Under the pieces are notes generated by a model. That model saw only the letters and a list, made by a program, of their open reading frames with translations, was not told the origin of the DNA and did no database searches. This document shows, piece by piece, positions 1-7,668 of a stretch of DNA of 64,000 nucleotides. How positions within the stretch are numbered: position 1 is the first letter of the stretch; every line of letters starts with the position of its first letter. A program made the translations under genes and the position numbers. The stretch is from Mycobacterium kyogaense (GTDB taxonomy: Bacteria > Actinomycetota > Actinomycetes > Mycobacteriales > Mycobacteriaceae), in assembly GCF_003254575.1 (NCBI RefSeq), contig NZ_QJUA01000014.1:48879-112878 (forward strand), read 5' to 3'.

Positions 1-712
1 GGCGTGCCTGACCGTCGAGGTTCGAGGCCCTGATCGGCTGTTCGATCAGCTCGATCCCCGATTCCTGGAGCACAGGCAACCAGCGAGTTGCGGTCAGTTC
101 CGACCATGATCCGTTGAGATCGACGCGGAGGCTTGTTCGTTCGGCGAGGGCGTCGGCAACCGCGACGATGCGCCGCACATCCTCGGCCGGCTCAGACGAG
201 CCCATTTTCAGTTTGAAGCTGCTGTGCTCACCCGATGCCAGCTTCGCTTCGATCTCGTCGATTACCGTGGGCGCGGGTTCTACTCCAATCGCCCAGGTGA
301 CGGGAATGGAGTCCCGGCTGAGGCCGCCGAGCAGGTCGTACAGCGGCACCGACAGAGCCTTGCCGCGAACGTCCCACAACGCCATTTCGATGGCGGCCTT
401 CGCGAATTCCGCTCCTGCAACAGTCTTCTCCAGGTAGCGGCTCAGCTCCTCGACGCGCGCCGCGTCGCGTCCGATCAGCGCCGGAGCGAGGTACCTGTTG
501 ATCAGCGCCTCGATGCCCTCGATCGACTCGCCTCCCCACCAAGGGCCACCGGGCACCACCGCTTCGCCAAGGCCGAGGACACCACCGTCGACAAGGAGCC
601 GGACGATCAGCACACTCTGGTGATCGATCGAGGTCACCGAGAAGCGATGAGGCCGGATCAAGGGGATGTCGACGAGTGTCGTTTGTATGGATCTGATTGT
701 CATATCGCCCAT
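1..712 (-). CDS. catB: Muconate cycloisomerase (enolase superfamily), partial
   Basis: This gene runs off the left edge; about 237 N-terminal residues are visible, against roughly 370 in the family. It would convert cis,cis-muconate (or a chloro-muconate) to the lactone in the cytoplasm. The start of the alpha/beta barrel shows the KxK catalytic signature (FKLKMG) and the first acidic metal ligand region (RVDLNGSW), after a typical capping domain (GLGEAVVPGGP, LAPALIG, ALWDVRGKA). The ATG at 712 follows GAGGAATTGCC, a good ribosome site; an in-frame ATG at 703 is possible. It lies 23 bp downstream of the intradiol dioxygenase on the same strand, so the two are almost certainly one operon. Whether it prefers muconate or chloromuconate cannot be read from the visible part. 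Confidence 0.85.
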   Translation of the reverse strand, partial: MGDMTIRSIQTTLVDIPLIRPHRFSVTSIDHQSVLIVRLLVDGGVLGLGEAVVPGGPWWGGESIEGIEALINRYLAPALIGRDAARVEELSRYLEKTVAGAEFAKAAIEMALWDVRGKALSVPLYDLLGGLSRDSIPVTWAIGVEPAPTVIDEIEAKLASGEHSSFKLKMGSSEPAEDVRRIVAVADALAERTSLRVDLNGSWSELTATRWLPVLQESGIELIEQPIRASNLDGQAR

Positions 713-735
713 GGCAATTCCTCTGCGATGTGGAT

Positions 736-1494
736 TCAGCGGGTTTCCGGAACCAGAACGAAGTCGTACGTCACCCGCACATCGCGATCAGTCTGTTCGA
801 CTTTCAACATCAGGCCGTCGCGTACCGCATTGGCGACATCGTTGTCGACGTAGTCGCCACCGGGAAAATAGAGCTGGGAGGTCAGCGGCTCGTAACCGTC
901 CGCGGTCACCTTCAAGTGAATGTGAGCGGGCCTGAAGAAATGTCTTCCCAACGCGGACAACACGATACCCGTGGGACCATTCTTGGGGATCTCATAGGGA
1001 GGCGGGAGGATCGATGACACCGAGAACCCTCCGTCGGGTCCGGTGGCGAACCTGCCGCGCAGGTTCCAGTCCGGAATCCCCGGATGGATGCCCGAGTAGA
1101 GGCCGTCGGCGTCGGCGTGCCACATGTCGATGATGGCACCGCCCAGGGCATTCCCGTCAGTACCGGTCACCGTTCCGGTGAACACCATCGGGGTGCCGCG
1201 TTCGTCGTCGCGTTGCGGCATGACACAAGGGGCCTCGAGCAGCGGCGCCCCGGCGATGTAAAACGGGCCTTCGATGGCAGCGCTGCTACCGACGTGATCC
1301 TCGTTGCCGATATCGGTGGCCTCTGCTTCGAAGAAGACATCGGGCAGCAGAGATTCCTCGCCCTGTTTGATGCTGTCGATCACCAGTGACGTGGCAGCGC
1401 GGTACTCGCGATGATTGATCCGGTGTTTCCGAATGAACTCGACAAGCGTCCGTTCGAGGTCCTCGACAACTTCCACGACTCGATCGTTTGTCAT
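736..1494 (-). CDS. catA: Intradiol ring-cleavage dioxygenase (catechol/chlorocatechol 1,2-dioxygenase type)
   Basis: A 252-residue Fe(III) intradiol dioxygenase that opens a catechol between its hydroxyls to give a muconate. The N-terminal helical dimerisation region (about 1-75) precedes the beta-sandwich core. The four iron ligands are all visible: Tyr133 (GLYSG), Tyr167 (PPPYEIP), His191 and His193 (RPAHIHLK). The ATG at 1494 was chosen because AGAGAAAG lies just upstream; an open frame extends further to 1614 but has no homology. The short length and the WHADADGLYSG and PxPYxIP stretches recall chlorocatechol and hydroxyquinol dioxygenases as much as CatA. A maleylacetate reductase gene 18 kb away supports that reading, so substrate is uncertain. 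It is divergent from the IclR gene, with a paired palindrome between them. Confidence 0.88.
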   Translation of the reverse strand: MTNDRVVEVVEDLERTLVEFIRKHRINHREYRAATSLVIDSIKQGEESLLPDVFFEAEATDIGNEDHVGSSAAIEGPFYIAGAPLLEAPCVMPQRDDERGTPMVFTGTVTGTDGNALGGAIIDMWHADADGLYSGIHPGIPDWNLRGRFATGPDGGFSVSSILPPPYEIPKNGPTGIVLSALGRHFFRPAHIHLKVTADGYEPLTSQLYFPGGDYVDNDVANAVRDGLMLKVEQTDRDVRVTYDFVLVPETR

Positions 1495-1556
1495 GGGCTT
1501 TCTCTTTCGTCTGGGGTCCGGTACGTCAGACCCGGTACGGCTACGGTTGCGAATTC

Positions 1557-1591
1557 GTACGCTATGCGTACACTCTGTCCGTAATGCGTAC
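1557..1591. promoter_or_regulatory. Tandem palindromic operator between catA and iclR
   Basis: GTACGCTATGCGTAC (1557-1571) is a perfect 6-3-6 inverted repeat. A second, imperfect copy, GTCCGTAATGCGTAC, sits at 1577-1591. The two centres are 20 bp apart, about two helical turns, so both would face the same side of the DNA. They lie in the 139-bp divergent region between catA (start 1494) and iclR (start 1634), as expected for an IclR-family dimer-of-dimers site. The sequence shows the repeats; binding by the adjacent IclR protein is inferred. Confidence 0.6.
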
Positions 1592-1633
1592 TCACTGTGT
1601 AGCCTGCGCCACATCTCATGTCAAGGACGTCAC

Positions 1634-2422
1634 GTGACCAAACCCCCTGAGGATCGCGATATCGTCCGCGCTCTGACCAGGGGCTTGGACGTGATCCTGG
1701 CGTTCTCGAACCGTCGTTCGAGAATGTCGTTGACCCAGGTGGCGGCGGGGGCGGCGCTGAGCAAGCCGACCGCCAGGCGGCTCCTGTTGACGCTGCAGCA
1801 GGCGGGCTACGTGGAATCAGATGGCAAAACCTTTAGCTTGACGCCGAAAATTCTGGGGCTGGGTTACGCCTACCTGAGCTCCCTCAACCTGACCGAGATT
1901 GCGCAGCCACACATGGAGAAAGTCGCTGAGGCCACGGGCCACGGGTGCTCACTGTCCGTGCTGGACGGTTCGGAAGTCGTGTACATCAGCCGTGTGCCGA
2001 CCCACCGCATCGCCAATCTCACGTTGGCGACAGGCAGTCGACTGCCCGCACATGCCACGTCGATGGGTCACGTGCTCTTGGCGGGACTGGGGGCGGCCTC
2101 GCTGCGCACATATCTCGAGGCCGCCAGCCTGATTCGCGTTACCGCTCGTACCATTGTCACAGCCGAGAAACTCGCAGACCGGTTGGCGCAGGTGCGGCAA
2201 CAAGGTTGGGCCATCGTGGACCAGGAACTCGAGGACGGTATCCGATCTGCCTCGGCGCCGGTGGTGGATGCGCATGGTCATGTCATCGCGGCACTGGGGA
2301 TGTCGACGACCACGGATACCGCCATGACGACGATCCGCGACACGTATGTACCGGCGCTGAAGCAGGCAGCGGCGAACATCAGCAGCGAGCTCGGGTCAGG
2401 CGCTCTGGCGCGACCTAGTTGA
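1634..2422 (+). CDS. IclR-family transcriptional regulator
   Basis: A 262-residue regulator with an N-terminal winged helix-turn-helix (about residues 10-70, SLTQVAAGAALSKPTARRLL) and a C-terminal GAF-like effector domain (about 80-255; VLDGSEVVYISRV, ATSMGHVLLAGL, DQELEDGIRSASAPV). It resembles PcaR/PobR/CatR-type IclR regulators, which sense ring-cleavage intermediates. The GTG at 1634 is preferred because AAGGA precedes it by 6 bp; longer upstream frames carry no homology. It is divergent from catA-catB and most likely controls that operon, its own gene and perhaps the downstream cyclase, through the paired palindrome at 1557-1591. The effector is unknown. Confidence 0.85.
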   Translation: MTKPPEDRDIVRALTRGLDVILAFSNRRSRMSLTQVAAGAALSKPTARRLLLTLQQAGYVESDGKTFSLTPKILGLGYAYLSSLNLTEIAQPHMEKVAEATGHGCSLSVLDGSEVVYISRVPTHRIANLTLATGSRLPAHATSMGHVLLAGLGAASLRTYLEAASLIRVTARTIVTAEKLADRLAQVRQQGWAIVDQELEDGIRSASAPVVDAHGHVIAALGMSTTTDTAMTTIRDTYVPALKQAAANISSELGSGALARPS

Positions 2423-2489
2423 CATCGTGCTCGGATTCTGACCGAATAGCGCTGTCCCCCTGCGGGATCACTGTGAGGAGAGAATCCCG

Positions 2490-3497
2490 ATGAGAAGATC
2501 ACCGATTCCGACCTACGCGGAGCTCTGCGACAGAACAGATGCTCCGGCAGGTTCAGCCTGGGGCGTTTTCGGGCCCGATGACGAGCTGGGCACGTTGAAT
2601 CATCTGACCCCCGAGCGCGTTCTCGCAGCGGCCGGCTGTGTGCGAACCGGGGAGACGTTCAATCTCGATCTGCCGCTGGACGCCTTCGACCCCGCTCTGA
2701 TACCGACTCGGAAATCACTGCAGCACACTCTCTTTGCAGGAAACCCGTATCACAGGGATGAGTACCTCGACAGCTTCTACACCCAGAACACCTCCCAGAT
2801 CGACGGCTTCCGACACATCGGGCATCCCGAGACGGGGTTCTACAACGGCGCAGACCCGAGTCGTTTTGTCGCAGGCGACCCCTTCTTGGGAATCAATCGC
2901 TTCGCCGAGCGGGGGATCGTCGGGCGAGGCGTTCTGATCGACGTGGATCGTTACCTGAGGTCGATCGACAGGAGCCTCGATCACGCTGGTGGCGAGGCGA
3001 TTCCGATCAGTATTGTCGCGGAGGCTGCTCGTCACCAGCGTGTGGAGCTACGCCACGGCGACATCCTGATGATCAGAACCGGATGGCTGCACCACCACCT
3101 CGTGGAGTCGACGCCAGAGCAACGGCAGCGCAACACCAATCCGCTGCGCTGTTCGGGGCTCAAGGCAGAGCCGGATACCGTCGCGTGGCTGTGGGACAAC
3201 AAGTTTTCACTGGTGGCGACCGACAACATCGCGGTCGAGGCGTGGCCGGCCGATCCGAATTCGCCTTTCGTGACCGAATCCGAACGCGCTGGGGCCATCG
3301 CACGCAGTTCTCACAGCGGATTGATGCACCGAGTGCTCATACCACTGTTGGGCTTCGTTCTCGGCGAGTTGTGGAGCCTCGATTCGCTGGCGGAGCGCTG
3401 CGCGGCCGACGGACAGTGGGACTGCTTGCTCGTCGCTTCACCGATGAATCTGACGGGCGGCGCAGGATCACCCGCGAATGCGACAGCGATCCGCTGA
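2490..3497 (+). CDS. Cyclase-family metal-dependent hydrolase
   Basis: A 335-residue protein of the putative cyclase/kynurenine formamidase/isatin hydrolase superfamily (PF04199). The N-terminal GVFGPDDELGTLNHLTPERV and the TSQIDGFRHIGHP segment, which takes the place of the HxGTHxD metal motif, are typical of the long actinobacterial branch. ELRHGDILMIRTGWL and the late VATDNIAVE region also fit. Members open lactam, amide or ester bonds. In an indole-acetate island a role on an oxindole, isatin-like or lactone intermediate is plausible, but this is inference. The ATG at 2490 has GAGGAGAGA upstream. The gene follows iclR by 67 bp on the same strand. Confidence 0.72.
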   Translation: MRRSPIPTYAELCDRTDAPAGSAWGVFGPDDELGTLNHLTPERVLAAAGCVRTGETFNLDLPLDAFDPALIPTRKSLQHTLFAGNPYHRDEYLDSFYTQNTSQIDGFRHIGHPETGFYNGADPSRFVAGDPFLGINRFAERGIVGRGVLIDVDRYLRSIDRSLDHAGGEAIPISIVAEAARHQRVELRHGDILMIRTGWLHHHLVESTPEQRQRNTNPLRCSGLKAEPDTVAWLWDNKFSLVATDNIAVEAWPADPNSPFVTESERAGAIARSSHSGLMHRVLIPLLGFVLGELWSLDSLAERCAADGQWDCLLVASPMNLTGGAGSPANATAIR

Positions 3498-3651
3498 CAC
3501 GTCACAGTCGTTCGGGCGCAACGGCGTCGGACACCGGTACGGGAACCTTTACTACCCTTGACCTGCGGCCGCGGCGCAGTAGCGTATGCACCTGGACATG
3601 TGAGTAGAGCCACATCAGCACGGTCAGCCCCGGCTGTTCTCTCTCATCGCT

Positions 3652-3668
3652 GACACCGATCCGGTGTC
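3652..3668. promoter_or_regulatory. Inverted repeat upstream of amine oxidase gene
   Basis: GACACCG-ATC-CGGTGTC is a perfect 7-3-7 inverted repeat, 29 bp before the GTG start of the flavin amine oxidase and within a 200-bp intergenic stretch. Its position fits an operator, or a leader hairpin of the amine oxidase-permease unit. No cognate regulator can be assigned. Confidence 0.4.
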
Positions 3669-3697
3669 GCCATTGGTTTTTCGCGAAAGGTGCGCCC

Positions 3698-4999
3698 GTG
3701 GTCAATTTCGATACTGATGTCGTCGTGATCGGTGGCGGATTCGCCGGCGTCACCGCTGCGCGAGAGCTCACCCAACGTGGCGCCGGCGTCGTGCTGGTGG
3801 AGGCTCGTGATCGCTTGGGCGGCCGAACCTGGACCAAAGACAGCCATCTCGGCCACTACCTGGAGATGGGCGGGACGTGGGTGCATTGGAGCCAGCCGCA
3901 TGTGTGGGCCGAGATCGGCCGCTACGACTTGGAGCTCGTGACAAGCCCGGAACCGCAACGAGCGCTGTGGATGGTCGATGGATCAGTACATGCCGGAACG
4001 CCGGACGAGATGTTCGGGCTCCTGGACGACGGAATGACCAGGCTGCTGGAGCGTTCCCGCGAAGTCTTCCCCAATCCGTTCGATTTCACCCCGGTCACCG
4101 ACGAGCAGAAGCTGCTGGACCAAATCACGGTCGACGAGATGATCGGTCGACTGGGCCTCGACGCCGAGCAGCACGATCTCGTCGAAGGCCTGTGGGGCCT
4201 GAACTTCAGCGGACGGCCCACGGTAGGGGCCTTCACCCAAGCCCTGCGGTGGGGCGCGTTGGCCGGCGGCAATTGGTCGCTGATGTTCGAAGCCTGCGGT
4301 ACCTACAAGATCGTCGGCGGAACCCGGATGCTGCTCGAAGCCATCGCAGCTCAATGCACGGCCGACATCCGACTGAACACGCGCGTCCGGCGGATCGAGC
4401 AGACGACTGAGGCAGCGACTGTGACCCTCGACAACGGCCGCATGCTCACAGCGCGCCAGGTGATCGTGACCGTGCCGGTCAACGTGCTCACCACCATCGA
4501 GTTCGAACCCGGGTTGCCCGCTGACCTCATGTCTGTCGCTGGCGAGGGGCAGGCCTCTGCCGGGCTGAAGGTGTGGGCCCGTGTCAGGGGAAGCATCGAT
4601 GGCACCTGCGCGCTCGGGCCGAGCAGTTCGGTGCTCAATTTTTTCCTGCCCGAGTTCGAACTCGACGGTGACAGTATCGTCGTCGCATTCGGTTCTGACG
4701 CCTCACGACTCGATGTCTGCGACCGCGGCGCTGTCGAGGCAGCACTGCGGGAATGGCTGCCTGATGTCGAGGTGCTGGCCATCGACGCGCACGATTGGGT
4801 AGCTGACGAATTCGCCGGACAGACCTGGCCGATGCTGCGGCCCAATCAGCTAGCCGCGATTCAGGACGCCAGTGGCCGCGCCCACGGCAGGGTGCGCCTG
4901 GCCGGTAGCGACTACGCGCAGGGCTGGGCCGGATTCATCGACGGAGCCATCGAATCAGGCAAGACCGCCGCAGCGCGAGCCTTCACAGCCCTGAGCTGA
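3698..4999 (+). CDS. Flavin monoamine oxidase family protein
   Basis: A 433-residue FAD amine oxidase. The N-terminal Rossmann signature (VVVIGGGFAGVTAARELTQRG), the ARDRLGGRTWT motif and the aromatic YLEMGGTWVHW loop are standard for monoamine oxidases, as is the C-terminal RLAGSDYAQGWAGFIDGAIESG FAD-binding motif. It would oxidise a primary amine to an aldehyde, with ammonia and hydrogen peroxide as by-products. The GTG at 3698 has GAAAGG upstream. It heads a unit with an ABM-like protein and an APC permease. An aldehyde dehydrogenase and indole-acetate genes follow, so tryptamine or another arylethylamine is an attractive, unproven substrate. Confidence 0.82.
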   Translation: MVNFDTDVVVIGGGFAGVTAARELTQRGAGVVLVEARDRLGGRTWTKDSHLGHYLEMGGTWVHWSQPHVWAEIGRYDLELVTSPEPQRALWMVDGSVHAGTPDEMFGLLDDGMTRLLERSREVFPNPFDFTPVTDEQKLLDQITVDEMIGRLGLDAEQHDLVEGLWGLNFSGRPTVGAFTQALRWGALAGGNWSLMFEACGTYKIVGGTRMLLEAIAAQCTADIRLNTRVRRIEQTTEAATVTLDNGRMLTARQVIVTVPVNVLTTIEFEPGLPADLMSVAGEGQASAGLKVWARVRGSIDGTCALGPSSSVLNFFLPEFELDGDSIVVAFGSDASRLDVCDRGAVEAALREWLPDVEVLAIDAHDWVADEFAGQTWPMLRPNQLAAIQDASGRAHGRVRLAGSDYAQGWAGFIDGAIESGKTAAARAFTALS

Positions 5000-5068
5000 T
5001 ATCTCACACCAGCTCCACAGAGCCACCCCAAGCAACCACGAACCGCCGAACTGAAGGAATGAAACCAG

Positions 5069-5377
5069 ATGTCGTACTGTGCTGAGCTCGTCACCTTTCG
5101 CCTCACTGTGCCGGCCGAAGAATTCCTCGAGTTGAGGGACGCGGCGATCAAGCAGGTGAAGGCGGCCCATCCCGGGCTGGTGGCCGTACCCTTCTGCGGC
5201 GAGCGCGCGGACGGGTCGTGGATCGACGTCTGGATCTACGAGTCCGTAGATGCCGCCGACACCGCCAATGCCGACGCGGGCAGTCTGAGCGACTTCCTGG
5301 GGATGGCCAAAGTCCTGACCGACGTCGACGTCGAGACCACCATGTGCGCGCCGCGCACCGTCACCCCGATGGCTTAG
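5069..5377 (+). CDS. Small alpha/beta-barrel (ABM-like) protein, function unknown
   Basis: A 102-residue protein with the size and alternating pattern of dimeric ferredoxin-like alpha/beta-barrel proteins (antibiotic biosynthesis monooxygenase or stress-responsive type): LVTFRLTVPAEEFLELRDAA, then DGSWIDVWIYESVDAAD, then a C-terminal helix and strand. No catalytic residue can be named. It lies 69 bp after the amine oxidase and 5 bp before the permease, so it is co-transcribed and may assist the same oxidation or detoxify a product. The ATG at 5069 follows GAAGGAATGAAACC. Confidence 0.65.
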   Translation: MSYCAELVTFRLTVPAEEFLELRDAAIKQVKAAHPGLVAVPFCGERADGSWIDVWIYESVDAADTANADAGSLSDFLGMAKVLTDVDVETTMCAPRTVTPMA

Positions 5378-5382
5378 CCGCC

Positions 5383-6867
5383 ATGGTCGAGTCGAGCCAA
5401 TCACAGCAGCCGCCGACGGTCGCGCACGTCGATTCGCGAACCCAATTGAGGCAGAACGCATTCGGCGTGCCGACGATCTTGTTCTTCGTCTTCTCGGCAC
5501 AAGCCCCCCTGACGGGCATCGTCGGCACTGCAGCGCTCACCATCGCAATGGGAGTCGGCGCAGGAACCCCGGGCATCTACCTTCTCGTCGGTGCGAGCAT
5601 CATCCTGTTCGCCGTCGGCTTCACCACGATCGCGAGATCCATCAACACCCGTGGCGGATTCTTCGCGGTCGTCCGGGCCGGCCTGGGCCGGCCCATCGGG
5701 ACGAGCGCGTCGATGCTGGCCCTGCTGTCCTACAACGTGGTGCAGTTCGGCATGTATGCACTACTCGGCGTCAGCATCAGCTACCTCGTCGAGTCAGATC
5801 TGGCAATGAGTGTTCCTTGGTGGCTGGGCGCGGTTGTGTCCACGGTGTTGGTCTGGACATTGGGATCATTCAACATCGAGCTGGGCGCCAAGATTCTCGC
5901 CGCTCTCGTGACGGTCGAGTTCGCCCTGCTCATTGCCATGGCCGTAGGCATCCTGGCCCGGGTCGGGCTCAGCGGTCTGAACGTCGAAGCGAGCTTCGGC
6001 GTGCATTCTGTGCTCGTTGGAGCGCCTGGCATCGGCATCATGTTTGCCATCGCTTCGATGTTCGGCTTCGAGTCGACCGCAGTCTATGCCCCGGAAGCAA
6101 AGAACCCCGAGAAGACCGTGCCGCGGGCCACGTACTTGTCGGTGTCGATCATCGCGCTGTTCTTCACGCTGATTGTGTGGATGCTTGTGAGCTACTACGG
6201 GAGTGATGGTGTTCGTGACGCGGCGGCTCAAGCATTAGCAGGAGACCCCGCGCAGTTCGTACTGGTCCCGATGGCCGATGTTCTCGGTGGATGGTCGGCG
6301 ATAATCGCGCAGGTACTGCTGTGCACGTCGCTTTTCGCCGGTGTCCTCGCCTTCCACAACATGGTGGCCCGGTACCTACACGCGTTGGGGGAGGACCGCA
6401 TCCTACCGTCACGTACCGCCCTCACCAATCGGTGGAAGGCACCCTGGGTCGCCTCATTGACACAGAGCGCATTCGCGCTACTCACGCTGACGATCTTTGC
6501 CGTTGGCGCACTGAACCCGATGACCACGCTCTTCACCTGGGCCAGCGGCGTATCGGTCCTCGCGCTGGTGGCGCTCTATGTGCTGACCTCGGTCGCGATT
6601 GTGTGCTACTTCCGCCAGAACCCGCATGTCGGCCGCCGGTGGAACAGTGTGGTCGCCCCCACGCTGTCGGTCGTGGCGATGGCAGGAATCCTCGTCGCGG
6701 TCGTCACCAACTTCGAGTCGCTGGTCGGTAACCAGGGGCCACTCATGTGGGCACTGATCGCAACGGTGCCGATCGCGGCGGGGGTCGGATATCTGGCGGG
6801 CCGCGACGTGCACACCACGGAGCATGTGGCCGCGGCAACCGACACCTCGATGGCCTCGGTCGATTGA
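5383..6867 (+). CDS. APC-superfamily amino acid/amine permease
   Basis: A 494-residue inner-membrane transporter with about 12-14 hydrophobic segments. The first membrane segment (FGVPTILFFVFSAQAPLTGIVG), the FGFESTAVYAPEAKNPEKTVP stretch and a later HALGEDRILP loop are hallmarks of APC amino acid/polyamine/organocation permeases. The ATG at 5383 lies 5 bp after the stop of the preceding small gene and was preferred over upstream in-frame codons that lie inside that gene. Genetic linkage to the flavin amine oxidase suggests uptake of an amine or amino acid that the oxidase uses. Confidence 0.85.
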   Translation: MVESSQSQQPPTVAHVDSRTQLRQNAFGVPTILFFVFSAQAPLTGIVGTAALTIAMGVGAGTPGIYLLVGASIILFAVGFTTIARSINTRGGFFAVVRAGLGRPIGTSASMLALLSYNVVQFGMYALLGVSISYLVESDLAMSVPWWLGAVVSTVLVWTLGSFNIELGAKILAALVTVEFALLIAMAVGILARVGLSGLNVEASFGVHSVLVGAPGIGIMFAIASMFGFESTAVYAPEAKNPEKTVPRATYLSVSIIALFFTLIVWMLVSYYGSDGVRDAAAQALAGDPAQFVLVPMADVLGGWSAIIAQVLLCTSLFAGVLAFHNMVARYLHALGEDRILPSRTALTNRWKAPWVASLTQSAFALLTLTIFAVGALNPMTTLFTWASGVSVLALVALYVLTSVAIVCYFRQNPHVGRRWNSVVAPTLSVVAMAGILVAVVTNFESLVGNQGPLMWALIATVPIAAGVGYLAGRDVHTTEHVAAATDTSMASVD

Positions 6868-6902
6868 CCGGCGCGGAATGTTCGATCCGAGAGGGGATTT
6901 CC

Positions 6903-7460
6903 ATGGGTGACGAGCCAACTCTGGCGCAGCTGGCAGCGCGAATCCGTGTTCTGGAGGCCGAAGCCGACATTCGTCGGCTCCAGGCACGATACATGTTCCT
7001 GTGCGACACACCGTGTCCCGAGTTCGCCGTCACAGACGACTCGCGGCGCATCGAGCTGGTACTCGAGCTGTACACCGACGACGCGGTCTGGGAAGGCGTC
7101 GGCGAGTACTACGAGAATCAGTTTGGCCGCGCCGAAGGCAAGGGCGAGCTACGGCAGCACTTCCAACGGTTCTGGGGCGACAAGACGGACCCAGCGTTGG
7201 TGCTCAACGCGCACTACCTCACGTCCGAACAGATCCATGTCGAAGGAGACACCGCCAGCGGGCAGTGGATTCACATGCAGCCCTGGCTGTTTTCAGACGG
7301 CAGCGCTCTGTTGCGTTCCAGCCGGCTCAACAACACGTTCCGAAACGTCGAAGGACGCTGGTTGATCACACGTACCCGTACCGAAAACGTCTTCGTCGCC
7401 GATCTGCCGGACAGTTTCGCTCGCGCATACCCTGCCCGCATGGATCTCATGAAGCCGTGA
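6903..7460 (+). CDS. SnoaL-like (NTF2 fold) protein, possible IacI
   Basis: A 185-residue NTF2-fold protein: an N-terminal helix (ADIRRLQARYMFLCD), ELYTDDAVWEGVGEYY, a substrate-cavity region, and the closing strands SSRLNNTFRNVEGRWLITRTRTEN. The ATG at 6903 follows GAGAGGGGATTTCC. Known iac clusters contain a small SnoaL-like gene, iacI, and this is the best local candidate, 208 bp before iacC. The assignment rests on fold and position only, so no symbol is given. The gene follows the permease by 35 bp and may share its transcript. Confidence 0.7.
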   Translation: MGDEPTLAQLAARIRVLEAEADIRRLQARYMFLCDTPCPEFAVTDDSRRIELVLELYTDDAVWEGVGEYYENQFGRAEGKGELRQHFQRFWGDKTDPALVLNAHYLTSEQIHVEGDTASGQWIHMQPWLFSDGSALLRSSRLNNTFRNVEGRWLITRTRTENVFVADLPDSFARAYPARMDLMKP

Positions 7461-7493
7461 CCGACTCCCGCGCCGTCGCACAAGGTGAGTGAA

Positions 7494-7511
7494 CTAAAGG
7501 TAATACCTACG
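7494..7511 (+). promoter_or_regulatory. Candidate activator box upstream of iacC
   Basis: CTAAAGGTAATACCTACG lies 158 bp before iacC. Its CTAAAGGTA core and trailing TACG recur, same sense, upstream of the aldehyde dehydrogenase gene (complement of 11323-11339). AGGT-AAT-ACCT inside it is a small palindrome, as expected for a dimeric FixJ/LuxR-type regulator. The shared motif is visible; recognition by the local response regulator is inferred. Confidence 0.4.
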
Positions 7512-7582
7512 AAGTGGTCGGTGATTGCCGATATGCGAGCGCTGCTGGTGGCCCTAAGCTCGAATGACGCAGTAACCGCAAC

Positions 7583-7651
7583 GTTGGGAGACCTCCAGCC
7601 GTCGAACTGTACACCAGCTTCGATGTCTCCCAACCCATCTGGAGTTTCCAG
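7583..7651 (+). promoter_or_regulatory. Two stem-loops in the iacC leader
   Basis: GTTGGGAGAC (7583-7592) pairs perfectly with GTCTCCCAAC (7625-7634) across a 32-nt loop. A second perfect hairpin, CTGGA-GTT-TCCAG (7639-7651), follows and ends 17 bp before the iacC start. Together they could form a structured 5' leader or nested operators. There is no U-run, so a simple terminator is unlikely. Confidence 0.4.
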
Positions 7652-7668
7652 TCGACCGTGGAGTATCG

